From Sipunculus nudus (lineage: Eukaryota > Annelida > Sipuncula > Golfingiida > Sipunculidae), in assembly GCA_026874595.1 (NCBI GenBank), contig CM049311.1, forward strand, positions 21,446,676-21,510,675: 64,000 nucleotides of DNA, given 5' to 3'. The translations under genes were made by a program, and so were the position numbers. Positions 36,001 to 44,115 of this stretch are shown piece after piece (the first letter of the stretch is position 1; every line of letters begins with the position of its first letter). The notes beneath the pieces are model-generated. The model made no database searches. It had not been told where the DNA came from and worked only from the letters and a program-made list of their open reading frames with translations.

Positions 36001-37003
36001 GAGGAGATGCCAAGTGTATCTAAAGGGAGGAGGGGGGGGGGGGCACTTTCCATATTTCCCAATAAATCCTGAAAAATTTGACATAATTTCTTAAAGGGGC
36101 TGTCACAGCGCCATCAGTCGGAAGTCATGTGATCCTATCCCATTGCAAGAATTGATGATATGTTAGTATGTTTAAATGTCCAGTACAAACTGGTTGAAAT
36201 ATATAACCCAACTAGGCAAGGGGTCAGGGAATTTATATTTATTTGTTAAATGCAAAACCATGCCTCCTAGAATTCTAGGAAATTCCTGGAATTTGATTGC
36301 TTCCTGAGATATCCTGGAATTTGAAAAATTTTCCTTGCATCTCTTTGAAAGTCAGTGTTTGGCTTTTTCCTGGCAAAGGTCCTTAGCACTATGAATCTAA
36401 TAAGCACACTTTTTAGGAAATTAAATGTACGACTCCCTATTTATGTCTTTTGTAGTCAGTCTGAAAGTCATTCTTGTAAGTAATTTAAATAATGAAAAGG
36501 TAGCTGTAAACATACTCTATTGATTCCAGGAGAATGAGTCGTTTCTCTTAATGATAAATTTTGTCTGTCAGTGCTAAGCTGCTAGCCTGTGTAAAAGTTT
36601 GAAACAATTATTTGTTTTAACGTTTTCTGGGGATGCTAAACTTAAGTTCAAATTATATAGTGTTTGTTCAGTTTAAATATTGCCAGTTATCAATGTTATT
36701 ACTACCTGTTATGTACAAAGACAAGCAAGAGAAATATTTATTACGGATATTTTGCAGCGAGTTCCATTTCCTCAATAAATACAATATAAATGATGATTAG
36801 ATTATGTAAACATTTCTTTTAACATTGCAGGTCATGCCTTGAAAGCTGCCCTCCTGAGTCAACACGATAATCCTCCTGACATCATCGCCCTCTTTGGTCA
36901 CATGATGGAACTAGATCTCAATAATTTGTTTGAGAAAAAGAAATCTCGCTTCAACAAACGCACCAGCTCAGCTATCTGGACGTCACCGATAATGAAGCCA
37001 TGA
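8661..37003 (+). CDS. INCENP: INCENP, inner centromere protein (complete gene, 21 coding exons)
   Basis: INCENP is the scaffold of the chromosomal passenger complex. Its N-terminus binds survivin and borealin at the inner centromere, and its C-terminal IN-box binds and activates Aurora B. Joining the 21 exons listed below gives 3165 nt with no internal stop, or 1054 residues (human about 918). Seen in order: an N-terminal helical segment (1-50); LLPKTPS with T58, aligning with the human CDK1 site T59; long Ser/Thr/Arg/Lys-rich disordered regions (60-600); a block ending SFIARNASPKK (about 645) that matches the vertebrate SFIKRNTP block; a very charged E/R/K/Q single alpha helix (about 656-915); then MTPQ, IPNWARG (992-998) and the IN-box ending KRTSSAIW (1040-1047), with T1042, S1043 and S1044 as the Aurora B target motif. 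S499-T500-P501 is a possible Polo-box docking site. All introns use GT-AG. The gene looks intact. Confidence 0.96.
9182..9301 (+). CDS. INCENP: INCENP coding exon 2
   Basis: Acceptor ATTTCAG, donor GTAAGT. Residues 49-88. ELQLLPKTPSMKRK aligns with the vertebrate ELMPKTPSQK block, so T58 is the probable CDK1 site. It ends in an acidic patch (DESSEEDA) followed by lysines, which could act in nuclear import. Confidence 0.95.
9557..9577 (+). CDS. Possible 21-nt cassette microexon of INCENP
   Basis: It is bounded by GGTTCCAG and GTGAGC, is 21 nt long, open in the required phase, and would insert about seven residues (RNVNRTR-like) between exons 2 and 3. It keeps the frame with or without inclusion. 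Such a short match can occur by chance, so transcript evidence is required. Confidence 0.35.
10389..11435. mobile_element. Possible hAT-type element in INCENP intron
   Basis: It begins CAGGGCTCGCCCTG and ends CAGGGCCAGCCCTG. The outer 15 bases are inverted repeats with one mismatch, and CAGGGC termini are typical of hAT transposons. The flanks share only AATTT rather than a clean 8-bp duplication, so the boundaries or the pairing may be wrong. There is no transposase ORF inside. Confidence 0.4.
12734..12895 (+). CDS. INCENP: INCENP coding exon 3
   Basis: Acceptor TATACAG, donor GTAAGT. Residues 89-142, a Ser/Thr/Arg-rich basic stretch (SGRTTGARTGRATRASRRRK) of predicted disorder, as in other INCENPs. 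Phase 2 at both ends. Confidence 0.92.
13160..13420. repeat. Dispersed intronic repeat with GAGGTCAC motif
   Basis: A short repeat family with an AATTCATG/ATTTAAT-GAGGTCA-GAGGTCACNAGAC core. Related copies lie at about 28820-29060 and 31310-31465. Copies are degenerate and no ends could be set. Confidence 0.45.
13472..13570 (+). CDS. INCENP: INCENP coding exon 4
   Basis: Acceptor TGTTTTAG, donor GTATGT. Residues 143-175. STRSTRASRKQNTDSENE repeats the basic style of exon 3, suggesting the two exons may be an old internal duplication. Phase 2 at both ends. Confidence 0.9.
14030..14543 (+). CDS. INCENP: INCENP coding exon 5 (largest)
   Basis: Residues 176-347. The acceptor is a tandem TAGCAG (14024-14029), so splicing can add one codon. 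It carries a Ser/Thr-Pro-rich tail (KTPMKEN, PKTPNT, ATPRRP, EPHSPA) and a KGKAQAYEELVKRASR block at about 279-294 whose YEELVKRASR part resembles a short conserved stretch in other INCENPs. Donor GTCAGT, phase 0. Confidence 0.93.
14943..15008 (+). CDS. INCENP: INCENP coding exon 6
   Basis: Acceptor CGCATCAG, donor GTAACT. Residues 348-369 (MDTNEETPVRAA to EKARK), 22 whole codons, phase 0 at both ends, so it could be skipped without a frameshift. Confidence 0.88.
16311..16520 (+). CDS. INCENP: INCENP coding exon 7
   Basis: Acceptor ACTTTCACAG, donor GTAGGT. Residues 370-439, 70 whole codons. It begins ARRSSRVSGLRTSMQRKR, strongly basic, then continues with a polar disordered segment ending ESTDSDLVTQ. 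Phase 0 at both ends. Confidence 0.93.
16797..16880. repeat. (TA)n(CA)n compound microsatellite
   Basis: TA repeats (16797-16848, one interruption) followed by CA repeats (16849-16880). It lies in the intron just before exon 8. Confidence 0.95.
16932..17077 (+). CDS. INCENP: INCENP coding exon 8
   Basis: Acceptor TATTTAACAG, donor GTAAGA. Residues 440-487: TPEKKTRPARSKLRLKK, then acidic TSTEEEGFTSPKP, ending in RMTR. A (TA)n(CA)n microsatellite ends only about 50 nt before the acceptor. Confidence 0.92.
17133..17309. mobile_element. Tc1/mariner-type MITE in INCENP intron
   Basis: A 177-bp element flanked by TA on both sides. Left end CAGTAAATCCCC and right end, reverse-complemented, CAGTAAAACCAC. 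The terminal inverted repeats continue imperfectly for about 28 bp, with a shared ACCACC block. TA target and CAGT end suggest the IS630/Tc1/mariner group. There is no coding capacity. Confidence 0.65.
17894..18028 (+). CDS. INCENP: INCENP coding exon 9
   Basis: Acceptor TCTGTTCAG, donor GTAATC. Residues 488-532. It holds MTSTPDSHSSEDN with S499-T500-P501, the S-pT-P form used for Polo-box docking in vertebrate INCENP; equivalence to human T388 is inference. It begins SKMRPP, echoing exon 10's SKMRLP. Confidence 0.92.
18639..18693 (+). CDS. INCENP: INCENP coding exon 10
   Basis: Acceptor CATTTTAG, donor GTAACA. Residues 533-551 (RSKMRLPASSPKRGIQDNQ). RSKMRxP repeats the beginning of exon 9, suggesting a small internal exon duplication. 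Followed by the longest intron of the gene (8.8 kb). Confidence 0.9.
18811..20290 (+). repeat. Hairpin-ended element with four 336-bp tandem repeats (array A)
   Basis: The left end is a hairpin: TAGCTCAGCTGACT (18811-18824), gaa, then AGTCATCTGAGCTA (18828-18841), one mismatch in 14. A CCGTCTGTC-type stretch follows, then repeat units starting TTAAC at 18893, 19230, 19566, 19901 and 20237, a period of 335-337 bp. Each unit has GACTGGACCTAGAATC, GAAACCAGAAATTAGGTCTC, ATTGATCATGAGATGTT and GGTGGCGCCACC. The right end has the palindrome GACCCATGGGTC then GCTCAGCTGA. Hairpin ends and a tandem core resemble non-autonomous Helitron/Helentron elements described in bivalves, but the class is inference. 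Confidence 0.8.
22063..23361 (-). repeat. Hairpin-ended element with 660-bp tandem units, minus strand
   Basis: Two units begin with CAGATTTTAA.AGAT.AAATCC at about 22063 and 22723, a period of 660 bp. The minus-strand start is the hairpin 23331-23361 (TAGCTCAGATGACT-tat-AGTCAGCTGAGCTA), followed on the minus strand by a GTCC/CCGTCCGTC stretch at about 23268-23320. The same hairpin starts array A, although the internal repeat differs. So the two families share ends with different cores. Confidence 0.7.
23362..25140 (+). repeat. 336-bp repeat array (array B), interrupted
   Basis: Units of the array A family, with GACTGGACCTAGAAT at 23371, about 23539 and about 23870, then again after the MITE at about 24873. 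The array starts mid-unit right after the minus-strand hairpin at 23361, and the MULE-like MITE (24208-24870) splits one unit exactly. Confidence 0.75.
24208..24870. mobile_element. MULE-like MITE, copy 1 (663 bp)
   Basis: The ends are TACGCTC and, reverse-complemented, TACGCTC, with imperfect inverted repeats reaching CAGCG at positions 14-18 of both ends. It is flanked by perfect 9-bp duplications CAACTGGAC (24199-24207 and 24871-24879), which belong to the interrupted 336-bp repeat, so the target is known. A second copy lies inverted at 51129-51828. A 9-bp duplication is typical of the Mutator superfamily. No transposase ORF is present, so it is non-autonomous. Confidence 0.85.
25140..26790 (+). 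repeat. 279-bp tandem repeat array (array C)
   Basis: CTCATATC landmarks at 25357, 25636, 25916 and 26193 give a period of 277-280 bp. Each unit has two halves, each with a GGTGGCGCCACC-like palindrome and a CTCATATCTC word. The array ends with TCAGCTGAGC and the palindrome GACCCATGGGTC (about 26750-26772), the same end as array A but in the opposite orientation. It directly continues array B. Confidence 0.75.
27476..27567 (+). CDS. INCENP: INCENP coding exon 11
   Basis: Acceptor ATTTTTAG, donor GTACGT. Residues 552-581: KTDATPSKKQRCDEFNPES, then PRTPKAESDDE, with TP and SP sites and an acidic end. It restores the frame exactly after the repeat-filled intron. Confidence 0.92.
27745..28045 (-). 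mobile_element. Probable tRNA-derived SINE, minus strand
   Basis: On the minus strand a head of tRNA type runs from GTGGAGGCATCCACC (28034-28020) through GTCGGGAGATTATGAG to a degenerate B-box, GTTTGAATCA (about 27988-27979). The body includes the GAGGAATTTTTCACGTTCGG block. The ends are not certain and no target duplication was found. Confidence 0.45.
28820..29065. repeat. Dispersed intronic repeat with GAGGTCAC motif, tandem pair
   Basis: Two degenerate units, each ending with CATATTTAATAAGGTCA- or CATATTGAATGAGGGCA- followed by a GAGGTCACAAGA-like word. Related to copies at about 13160-13420 and 31310-31465. Confidence 0.45.
29171..29219 (+). CDS. INCENP: INCENP coding exon 12
   Basis: Acceptor TTGTTCAAG (an AAG end, weaker than CAG), donor GTAGAA (weak). 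Residues 582-598, EWEDEQTPVQPARTRPK. Only 49 nt with weak sites, so skipping is possible, although that would shift the frame. The phase fits both neighbours. Confidence 0.82.
29904..30074 (+). CDS. INCENP: INCENP coding exon 13, conserved pre-helix block
   Basis: Acceptor TATTTCCAG, donor GTGTGT. Residues 599-655. ILKPLRAG opens the block (vertebrates VVRPLRTF) and SFIARNASPKK closes it (vertebrates SFIKRNTPLR). This is the best-conserved stretch before the helical region and an independent marker for INCENP. Confidence 0.95.
30653..30762 (+). CDS. INCENP: INCENP coding exon 14, start of the single alpha helix
   Basis: Acceptor TTTTTCAAAAG, donor GTGATT. Residues 656-691, EQLLLKRKELEEKER to KRAEEQK. 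Alternating E and K/R at i/i+4 spacing is typical of a charged single alpha helix, which in the family spans and binds microtubules. Confidence 0.93.
31310..31465. repeat. Dispersed intronic repeat with GAGGTCAC motif
   Basis: A copy ending ATTTAATGAGGTCAGAGGTC followed by ACAAGACATA. Same family as those at 28820 and 13160. Confidence 0.45.
31538..31705 (+). CDS. INCENP: INCENP coding exon 15, single alpha helix
   Basis: Acceptor GCTTTGAAG, donor GTAAAC. Residues 692-747, RKREEKMLQVVQRRQEQEKR to EERERLRLR. Includes QGLVRKQEEKKTLTARMKED, corresponding to the vertebrate [20 protein letters not shown] region. Confidence 0.93.
32260..32391. repeat. 65-bp near-perfect tandem duplication
   Basis: CACAATAAGACTCTAAAGAT starts at 32260 and again at 32325. 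The two units differ by very few bases, so the event is recent. It lies in the intron before exon 16. Confidence 0.9.
32591..32666 (+). CDS. INCENP: INCENP coding exon 16, single alpha helix
   Basis: Acceptor TGGTTATAG, donor GTATTC. Residues 748-773, RQVKIAEAEERRKQEEEQ to KLKAQ; ends in phase 0. Confidence 0.92.
32986..33058. repeat. (AT)n microsatellite
   Basis: About 36 AT dinucleotides in the INCENP intron between exons 16 and 17. Confidence 0.95.
33589..33803 (+). CDS. INCENP: INCENP coding exon 17, single alpha helix core
   Basis: Acceptor CTTTTCTAG, donor GTAAGT. Residues 774-844. Almost wholly E, R, Q, K and L with no helix breaker (EEEQQRQEEMMRRKREFEER and so on). The antisense strand is also open here because of codon bias; that reading is a shadow. 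Confidence 0.94.
34024..34062 (+). CDS. Possible 39-nt cassette exon of INCENP
   Basis: It is bounded by TATATTCCAG and GTAAGA. It is 39 nt, enters and leaves in the same phase as the exon 17/18 junction, and is open (SVAGFLQQLAAVE). Inclusion would place a hydrophobic, uncharged 13-residue insert inside the charged helix. The sites are strong but I have no transcript evidence. Confidence 0.4.
34134..34233 (+). CDS. INCENP: INCENP coding exon 18, single alpha helix
   Basis: Acceptor TGCCTACAG, donor GTGGGT. Residues 845-878, RERREKEERERLEFEKL to ELERQREQ. Phase 0 at the end. Confidence 0.93.
34899..35119 (+). CDS. INCENP: INCENP coding exon 19, end of helix and linker
   Basis: Acceptor TTTATAAAG, donor GTAAGA. 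Residues 879-951. The charged helix ends near AIQKHN (about 915) and gives way to an Asn/Thr/Ser-rich linker (NKANTSLNVSASAKLNMSAM) before the Aurora B-binding end. Vertebrates have a similar ASKALNVTVDVQ linker. Confidence 0.93.
35608..35744 (+). CDS. INCENP: INCENP coding exon 20, start of the IN-box region
   Basis: Acceptor TGTGTGCAG, donor GTGTGT. Residues 952-997. YIMTPQ, then ENYDITNLRSDDSSEDED and IPNWARG(998), closely matching the vertebrate YQMTPQ, NYGMDLNSDDSTDDE and IPTWARG blocks. Confidence 0.97.
36831..37003 (+). CDS. INCENP: INCENP coding exon 21, Aurora B-binding IN-box and stop
   Basis: Acceptor TAACATTGCAG; stop TGA at 37001-37003. Residues 998-1054. PPDIIALFGHMMELDLNNLF matches the vertebrate [20 protein letters not shown], and KRTSSAIWTSP matches KRTSSAVWNSP. 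T1042-S1043-S1044 is the motif that Aurora B phosphorylates for full activation. The final residues are IMKP. Confidence 0.97.
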
Positions 37004-37415
37004 ATTTAACAAGTGCCACATCTACATTTATCTGTAAATACTGTCATTTCATCATGTTAAGTCCTGGCCATCCGAATGTGAGAACGTCTGTGGTGTGTCG
37101 GTACACACGGGACTGCCTCAAGATCAGAAGTTCACCACCTTGGTCTGAGTATGGAGTACTTACCAAGGAGGCCACAATGTTACCGTTGGCTGTGAACTGG
37201 TGTTGAACAGATGTACATAACACGGCTGGTATAATGGATGTCTTCAGTATGTGTTAGACGTCTTAATCATCTCAGTTTATGATGTTAAGCACGACTGCAT
37301 CAAACAAATCACATGTGATAAAGAAGCTCTGTCTGCCAATTGTTTCACACTTGACTGAACTCTATGGTTTGCATGCTTGCGGACATCCTTCAAATAAATA
37401 GAGGCTTTTGCATCC
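37004..37415 (+). other. INCENP 3' UTR, with poly(A) signal candidate
   Basis: The first AATAAA after the stop is at 37393-37398. The true cleavage site cannot be placed, and longer 3' UTR forms are possible. Confidence 0.5.
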
Positions 37416-40297
37416 ATGCATAGTACTGTGTAAAATTGTACAGTTTTTTGGCTTACTACTTCTGAACTTGAACAAAAGGGAAGACAAATTATTGTAAGTT
37501 TCAGACCTGGAATGATCTAAAGCTTTTCTTTACCCCCACTCTAGAGGGAGAATTACCCTTGCATACTGTAGCATCTTTGGAACTGATACATGTGAAAGGT
37601 TCCCTGTGCTAATAATATATGGCTTTTATAAGCTGTTGTTATTTTTATGTACTTAAAAATAGTGATCCTAAATTGGAAGTGGTATGGTTTATAATTAATC
37701 CACTGTTCCCCAAGCCATGGTTTTTTATTTTTATTTCTAAAAGTAATGTATGTGTGATCCAAAACTTGCAACTAATTTGTAATGGGATTGGGTCGTGAGC
37801 AGTTGGGTGAAATGTTTTGGAAAGCATTTTAAGACCTATTAATGCATCATGCATTAGGTAATTACTTGAGACAAAATTCAGTCATATGAAGGAAGAAATC
37901 TTAAGTACAGCTTTGGAATTTTCAACTACAGAGTCTCAACAGTTTCTTTCCCATGTTATTTGACTGAGTGGCCATATGGTCATTTGTTACCATGTTATAA
38001 AGTATATATAATTAGTATTCAGAAATTTGCTGCCAATTCCAAAATACTTGAAAATAGTTGACCTTGTTATGGGGTGACATATTCGTTTTCCAAGTACAGT
38101 TTGCACACAAGCATGGATGCTGTTCAGACTCATGATCTCACAGAATTAGCTTGTACAAACACCCATACATATCTCATCAGTACACATTGTGTAGTGCCAA
38201 ATGGGGGTAAAAATGAACTGCGCCATGTATCACAAGTTAACATGGCTAGGATTGAGGACTGTACATGAAGAGTGCTTTGGGTGGAAGACTTCATATTTTT
38301 ATTTATTTATTCATGTATTAAGTGAAAATCATAACAAAACGTTTTTAGCACACGTTTCTTTGTATTTTTAATGGGTGTCCATTGACAGTGCCAGTGGGAT
38401 TAGTTAACTGCATCAGTAACGAACCATTGTCAGATCACTGTCATAATTACATTTATTCATGTAATATAACTCTGGATGCTGTTTATCTATTTTCCATTTC
38501 TGATTTATGCATAATTAATCATATGCCATTCTGTTTATAAAAAAAAAACAGGTAAAAATATCTTGATTGTAAAAAGATGATATCCAGTGTTGAATCGCCA
38601 GGGTATACTGCAGGCATCAATATTAATGTTGTCAGCTTTAATGTTGTCTGAGGACATAGGGTCAACTTAATGCCAAGGACAAACTGATTTGTAAGTAATC
38701 TCTTATTAGAAACTGTTGAGTGCCTTCATGGAAAGACAGAAATGGCAAAGTAAGGTATAGATGAATCCTTACTAGAAATGATGGAGTGTATTTATGAAAA
38801 GAAAGACCATGGATATAAAGAAAACTTTACTCCTGTACTTTCTGTTATAACTAGATCAGTAAATTGCTAGTTTGTGATACTTGACAAAATTATTAAAAGA
38901 GACCAGTTGAACCTCCTAGAGGCTTGTTTGATAATTACAGTGCAGAGGCTGATATATCTCTTGCAGCTGTTTGTAGACCAACTTTAACTTTTTCTCAAGG
39001 TTTTTGATTTTAAGCTATTGGAGATTTATTTTCCATATTTGAAAAAGCCAAATGTCACATATTTTGGTGATACACGTACTTGTAAACTGCTTATTTGCAA
39101 TTTTAGGTTACACAATTATAAACATGTTTGGTTATTTTAATCAGATCATTACATACATGCACACACACATGATTATTATCATTATAAATATAAGGGTTAT
39201 AAATGAAGATATAATGCATAAACCTAATGGTTGATATGTTGGAAAAACAGTGCACCAAATAGATTACTCATTTTCTTTAATCATCATGTTTCAATATATG
39301 TAAATGTGCTTGTGAAGATAACTGTATTTTAGGTTTGCTTTTCCAGAAAAGGTAATTACCAGTACTAAAGATGGGCTGGATAATTCATGTTCTAATGTAC
39401 CATGAAATCCTGGTGTTTTACTGTTTGTGAAATGATTTTTAAATTTTCTCTGTAAATATTTTCAAATATATAAACATCATACCTCGTAATTTGTCTTTAT
39501 ATCTTTATCTAAGGATTTAGTTACAGTTATTATAGTTTTAGCCTTGATATATAGCTTGCAGTATCTTCAAGGATGTTTGTTGTCCTCCAACCAAGCCCCC
39601 TCCCCAGGCCTTTCTTGATCTGCAATGGTTTATCTTTCTATTGTCGCAACGGAAACTGAAGGTTTAAGTATATGATATAAGCTGAAACAATTATAACTGC
39701 TAAAATACTTATAGACCCAAACCAGAAAAAAAAAGGGGGGAGGGGGTTAACCTTTAAAAGAATTTTCATTGTAAAAACAAGTACAGCTGGCTGCAACTCT
39801 ACCAAATTTCTCATTGTAAAAGAAAATACTACAGCAGAATCACCTGTAGAATTTTCATTGCAAAAAAACAATTCTAAATGCATATCTTATGTTAAAAGTC
39901 TTGTGCTGAAGGTTTTGGATATTTTTATGGTCATTGAAATGTTAATGATGCGTGCAGAAACTTACATAGAACTCATTGTATATGCATATGCACAAAAAAG
40001 TTCCAAAGAATTTTTACAGTTAATGTTGCAGGCTGACACTCAAATTTTAGATTTAAACCACATGTGGAGTGAGCATACAAATGAAGTAAGGTACTAACAT
40101 TTTAAAAACTATATGCAAGTTAGTTAAGAAATTTGCTAGTTTCCCTATGAATGCATCAGCTGATATATCACCGTAATTCATACTGGAGATTATATTTATT
40201 CTCTGATTAAAAATTACATAAAAGAGTATCTCCCTATCACTCAACATCGTGGACTTTATCATGTAAATAAAGTAAGAGGATAACAGCCTTATATTTT
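37416..40297. other. Gene-free region downstream of INCENP
   Basis: AT-rich, with scattered short ORFs and none with recognisable content. Part could belong to long 3' UTR isoforms. No repeats with clear ends were found. Confidence 0.6.
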
Positions 40298-42167
40298 TAG
40301 CTCAGCTGACTGTAAGTCATCTGAGCTATACGCGATCACCCTTTGTCCGTCGTCCATCCGTCTGTCCGTTAACCTGGCACAAATCGTAACCACTGGACCT
40401 AGAAACTTGTAACTTGACAATCTGAGAGGTCCATGAAAAATCTCCTTGGAAACCAGAAATGAGGTCTCTGTTATCCATATCCTCCGAGCTATGGGGCCCC
40501 AAAATACCCCCTAGAATAGTCAAAAATTTAATACAAAAACTTCAATATCTCATTAACTACGTCACTGATGGTCATGATTTTTGGCATACATATTGATCAT
40601 GAGATGTTCCATCAGTTCCTGCAGACTGGTGGCGCCAACTGTATTTTTCGATTTTTTTACAAATTATTTTCTCTAGTTATGAGACCTTTAAAAATGTGAA
40701 CATCTGTTAACAAGGCACACATTTTTAAGACTGGACCTAGAATTTTCTTCTTGACACACTGAGAGACCTATGAAAAGTTTCTATGGAAACCAGAAATTAG
40801 GTCTCTGTTACCCATATCCTTCAAGCTATGGGGCCCCAAAGTACCCCCCCCCCCAGAATAGTCAAAAATTTCATACAAAAACTTCAATATCTCATTAACT
40901 ACATCACTGATGGTCATGATTTTTGGCATACATATTGATCATGAGATGTTTCATCAGTTTCTGCAGACTGGTGGCGCCACCTGTATTTTTTAAATTTTTT
41001 ACGAATTATTTTCTCTATTTTTGAGACCTTTAAAAATATGAATATATGTAACAGGGCAAAAATCGTAAAGACTGGACTGAGAACCCTCATTCTTGACACA
41101 GTGAGAGACCTATGAAAAGTCTCCTTGGAAACCAGAAATGAGGTCTTTGTTACCCATATTCTTTGAGCTGTGGGGCTCCCAATTACCCCCCCCCCCCCAG
41201 AATAATGGAAAATTTGATAAAAAAAAAAACTGCAACATCTCAATAACTACAACACTGATGGTCATGATTTGTGGCATACATATTGATCAAGAGGTGTTCC
41301 ATCAGTTCCTGCAGACTGGTGGCGCCACCTGTATTTTTTCAAATTTTTACAATTTTTTATCTTCTATTTTTGAGAACTTTAAGGATGTAGTTATCTGTCA
41401 ACAGGGTACAAATCGTAACGACTGGACCTAGAATCTTCATTCTTGACACACAGGGAGACCCATGAAAAGTCTCCATGGAAACCTGAAATTAGGTCTCTGT
41501 TACCCATATCCTTTCAAGTTGATCTATGACACTCCAAAGTACAGCTCAGAATAATGGAAAATTTGATACAAAAGCTGAAGTATCTAAACAACTAATGCAG
41601 AGATCACCATTATTGTTTGCATGGATATTGATCATTGATTGTTTCATCAGTTTCTGCACACTAGTGGCACCATCTGTATTTGTTCGGGTATTTTTACGAA
41701 TTTTTTTCTCAATTTTTGAGACCTTTAAAGATATGTACTTCTGTTAACAGGGCACAAATCATAACAACTGGAACAAGAATCTTCATTCTTGACACACAGG
41801 GAGACCCATGAAAAGTCTCCATGGAAACCTGAAATTAGGTCTCTGTTACCCATATCCTTTAAGCTGTATATGGCTCCAAAATACCCCCCCCCCCCCCCCA
41901 GAATAATGAAAAATTTGATACAAAAACTGCAGTATCTCAATAACTACAACACTGATGATCATAATTTTTGGCATACATATTGATCATGAGGTGTTCCATC
42001 AGTTTCTGCAGACTGGGTGCACCACCTCAATTTTTTTTTTCAAATTTTTACGAAATCAATTTATTTTCTCTATTTTTCGAGACCTTTAAAGATGTTGTTA
42101 TCTGTCAACAGGGTATAAATTGTAACAACTGGACCTAGATTATTCATTCTTGTAATGCATGGAGGTT
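40298..42167 (+). repeat. Hairpin-ended 336-bp repeat array (array D), truncated
   Basis: Hairpin TAGCTCAGCTGACT (40298-40311), gta, AGTCATCTGAGCTA (40315-40328), then a GTCCGTC stretch and units starting at about 40369, 40707, 41049, 41398, 41742 and 42104 (period 338-360, more variable than array A because of C-run length). GGTGGCGCCA words recur. The array stops mid-unit at about 42167, where the large inverted repeat begins, and lacks the usual right end. Confidence 0.78.
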
Positions 42168-44115
42168 TCCATTGTTTTTTACCAACGGTTATCATTCATG
42201 GTTTTCAAAAAGGCTAAAACATATCTAAAAGCGCCTACATTTGACGTTTCCGCAATACTGACCATTATCTTTAAGAATTACTTGTTTACATAATGCTGGC
42301 TTAGGTGAACAGCCCCCCCCCCCCCCCCCCCACTACCCCCCCCCCCCAAAAAAAAATCTTCCCAAACACTAATAAATAGGTTATAAATTTAAGAACATTG
42401 ATTAATAAATCTGCAAATAATTTGTTTGTTTTGTTTGCATTCATCAGAATCTTACCTGACATGCATTGTGTACAAGATATCTGTGATGTCATATTCCTCT
42501 CCTTATATTTATTAATCTACACTTTTTCTCTAGTCTGATATCTAATATGGCCTCCCTTATCACTCCCCTATACAAATTATAATTATAACATTTAATCAAG
42601 TAATAACCAAGTATTATTGAGGTTATAATCTTTTTGGCATTACACGGTCTGGAAAATTCTGCTATGCTCAGTCTTTTAGCATTTGGAATTGTGATTATTG
42701 TTGCAAGTTCCGAAGGAGATCTTTGTACTGGTAACTGTTTGATTATTTTAACCAGAGACACACACACACACGCTCACCGTTCATATTAGAGGGTGGGTAA
42801 AATGATTCAAATAATATCTTATTTTTTATCAATGTTATTTAGACATTGAATGATTTTAACGATGGCACATGCAGTGATGCCGCAATGTACAATTCGTGAA
42901 ACATGAGAAATTCTTGCTTTGAAATATGGTTGGCTACATATCCGTTGCATACTAGTATGTGTTAGCAGACTATAGTAAACTGTACGCTTAAATAAAAGCC
43001 CGCCGGACCCTATGGATCAGCCGTGCTAACGGGTAACTATATATAATGTTTTGACATTCGCTAGTCCGTGCTGCATATAATATGTTTGTGACAAGTTTCA
43101 TAAGTAAGTGTTTATTAACGTCATGAGTGCACAACAGCCACTGGGATATTATTTCACGTCATGTAAGAATTATGAGAAATAACTTATTGGTTGGAAAAGC
43201 ATACTTAATCAAGTGTTATCCTGTTAACTGTTTTTCATACGAAGTTGACCGTTTTCCACTCTGAGAATGGAGATCATGCATTTTCACAATAATATTAGTA
43301 ATAACTGACCACATGATAAACACTGAAGGTTCAATTTTCATGTATATCATAAGGTTTGAACATTCATTGATACTGATCATGTCTCTGCCATAATAATAAA
43401 GTAAATGCCTTTTCCGAGAAAAAACAATATAGGCCTTACTGATTACTTTATATAATTATAGTCGCCAGCTTCCGGCTAAAATTTTCCTATCTCGGCCACT
43501 TTGTTATACTAAACCGGTCTAGTTTTCTGCTTTGGATAACCTTTGATAAAAACTTTTATTGACACAGTTGCAAGTCTCATGAGATCTCTTTACGTTTGGC
43601 GTTAAACGAGAATAAGCGAGATTTTAAGAAAAATGCATGCTGAAAACTCACTTTTCATGCTCCAAAGATCTAGTTTACTGTTTTGAGTACCACACGATAT
43701 CTGCTGTCAAACAAGAATAAGCGAGGTTTCAGGAAAATGCTTAAAACACGATCATTTTTCATGCCAGAGAGGTCTGCTTTTCATCCTCTGGTAGTAATTA
43801 AAACGTTTTCAGACACACAAAGTCCTGTTAAAAATTAATAAAATACGTTTGGCGCCAGACAAGAATATGCGAGAATTAGCAAAAGGCTTATAACTCTGTC
43901 ACATTTTATGCTTATAGATATTTTATGTCAGAGGAGTCTGGTTTTCTACTCTATCAGACTTTTGAAACGCTCTTCCCAATCTAGTCTCGGCAAATTTTGC
44001 CCTGTTTGCGTAGAAACAAGAATTCCATAGTATCTTTCCTACTGTTGGCTGGAAGAATTGGCGATTATGTCACAATTACATCTTGTTTTCTTCACATATT
44101 GTTTTTAATGCACCG
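42168..44115 (+). repeat. Large inverted repeat, left arm
   Basis: Reverse complement of 45812-48243. By eye the long blocks are above 90% identical: TAGTCGCCAG.TTCCGGCT, TCTCGGCCACTTTGTTA, GGCGTTAAACGAGAATAAGC and ACCAACGGTTATCATTCA. Inside, an AGAATAAGCGAG word recurs at about 43609, 43714 and 43861 (as AGAATATGCGAG) as an imperfect local tandem repeat. No ORF of interest. Confidence 0.85.
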
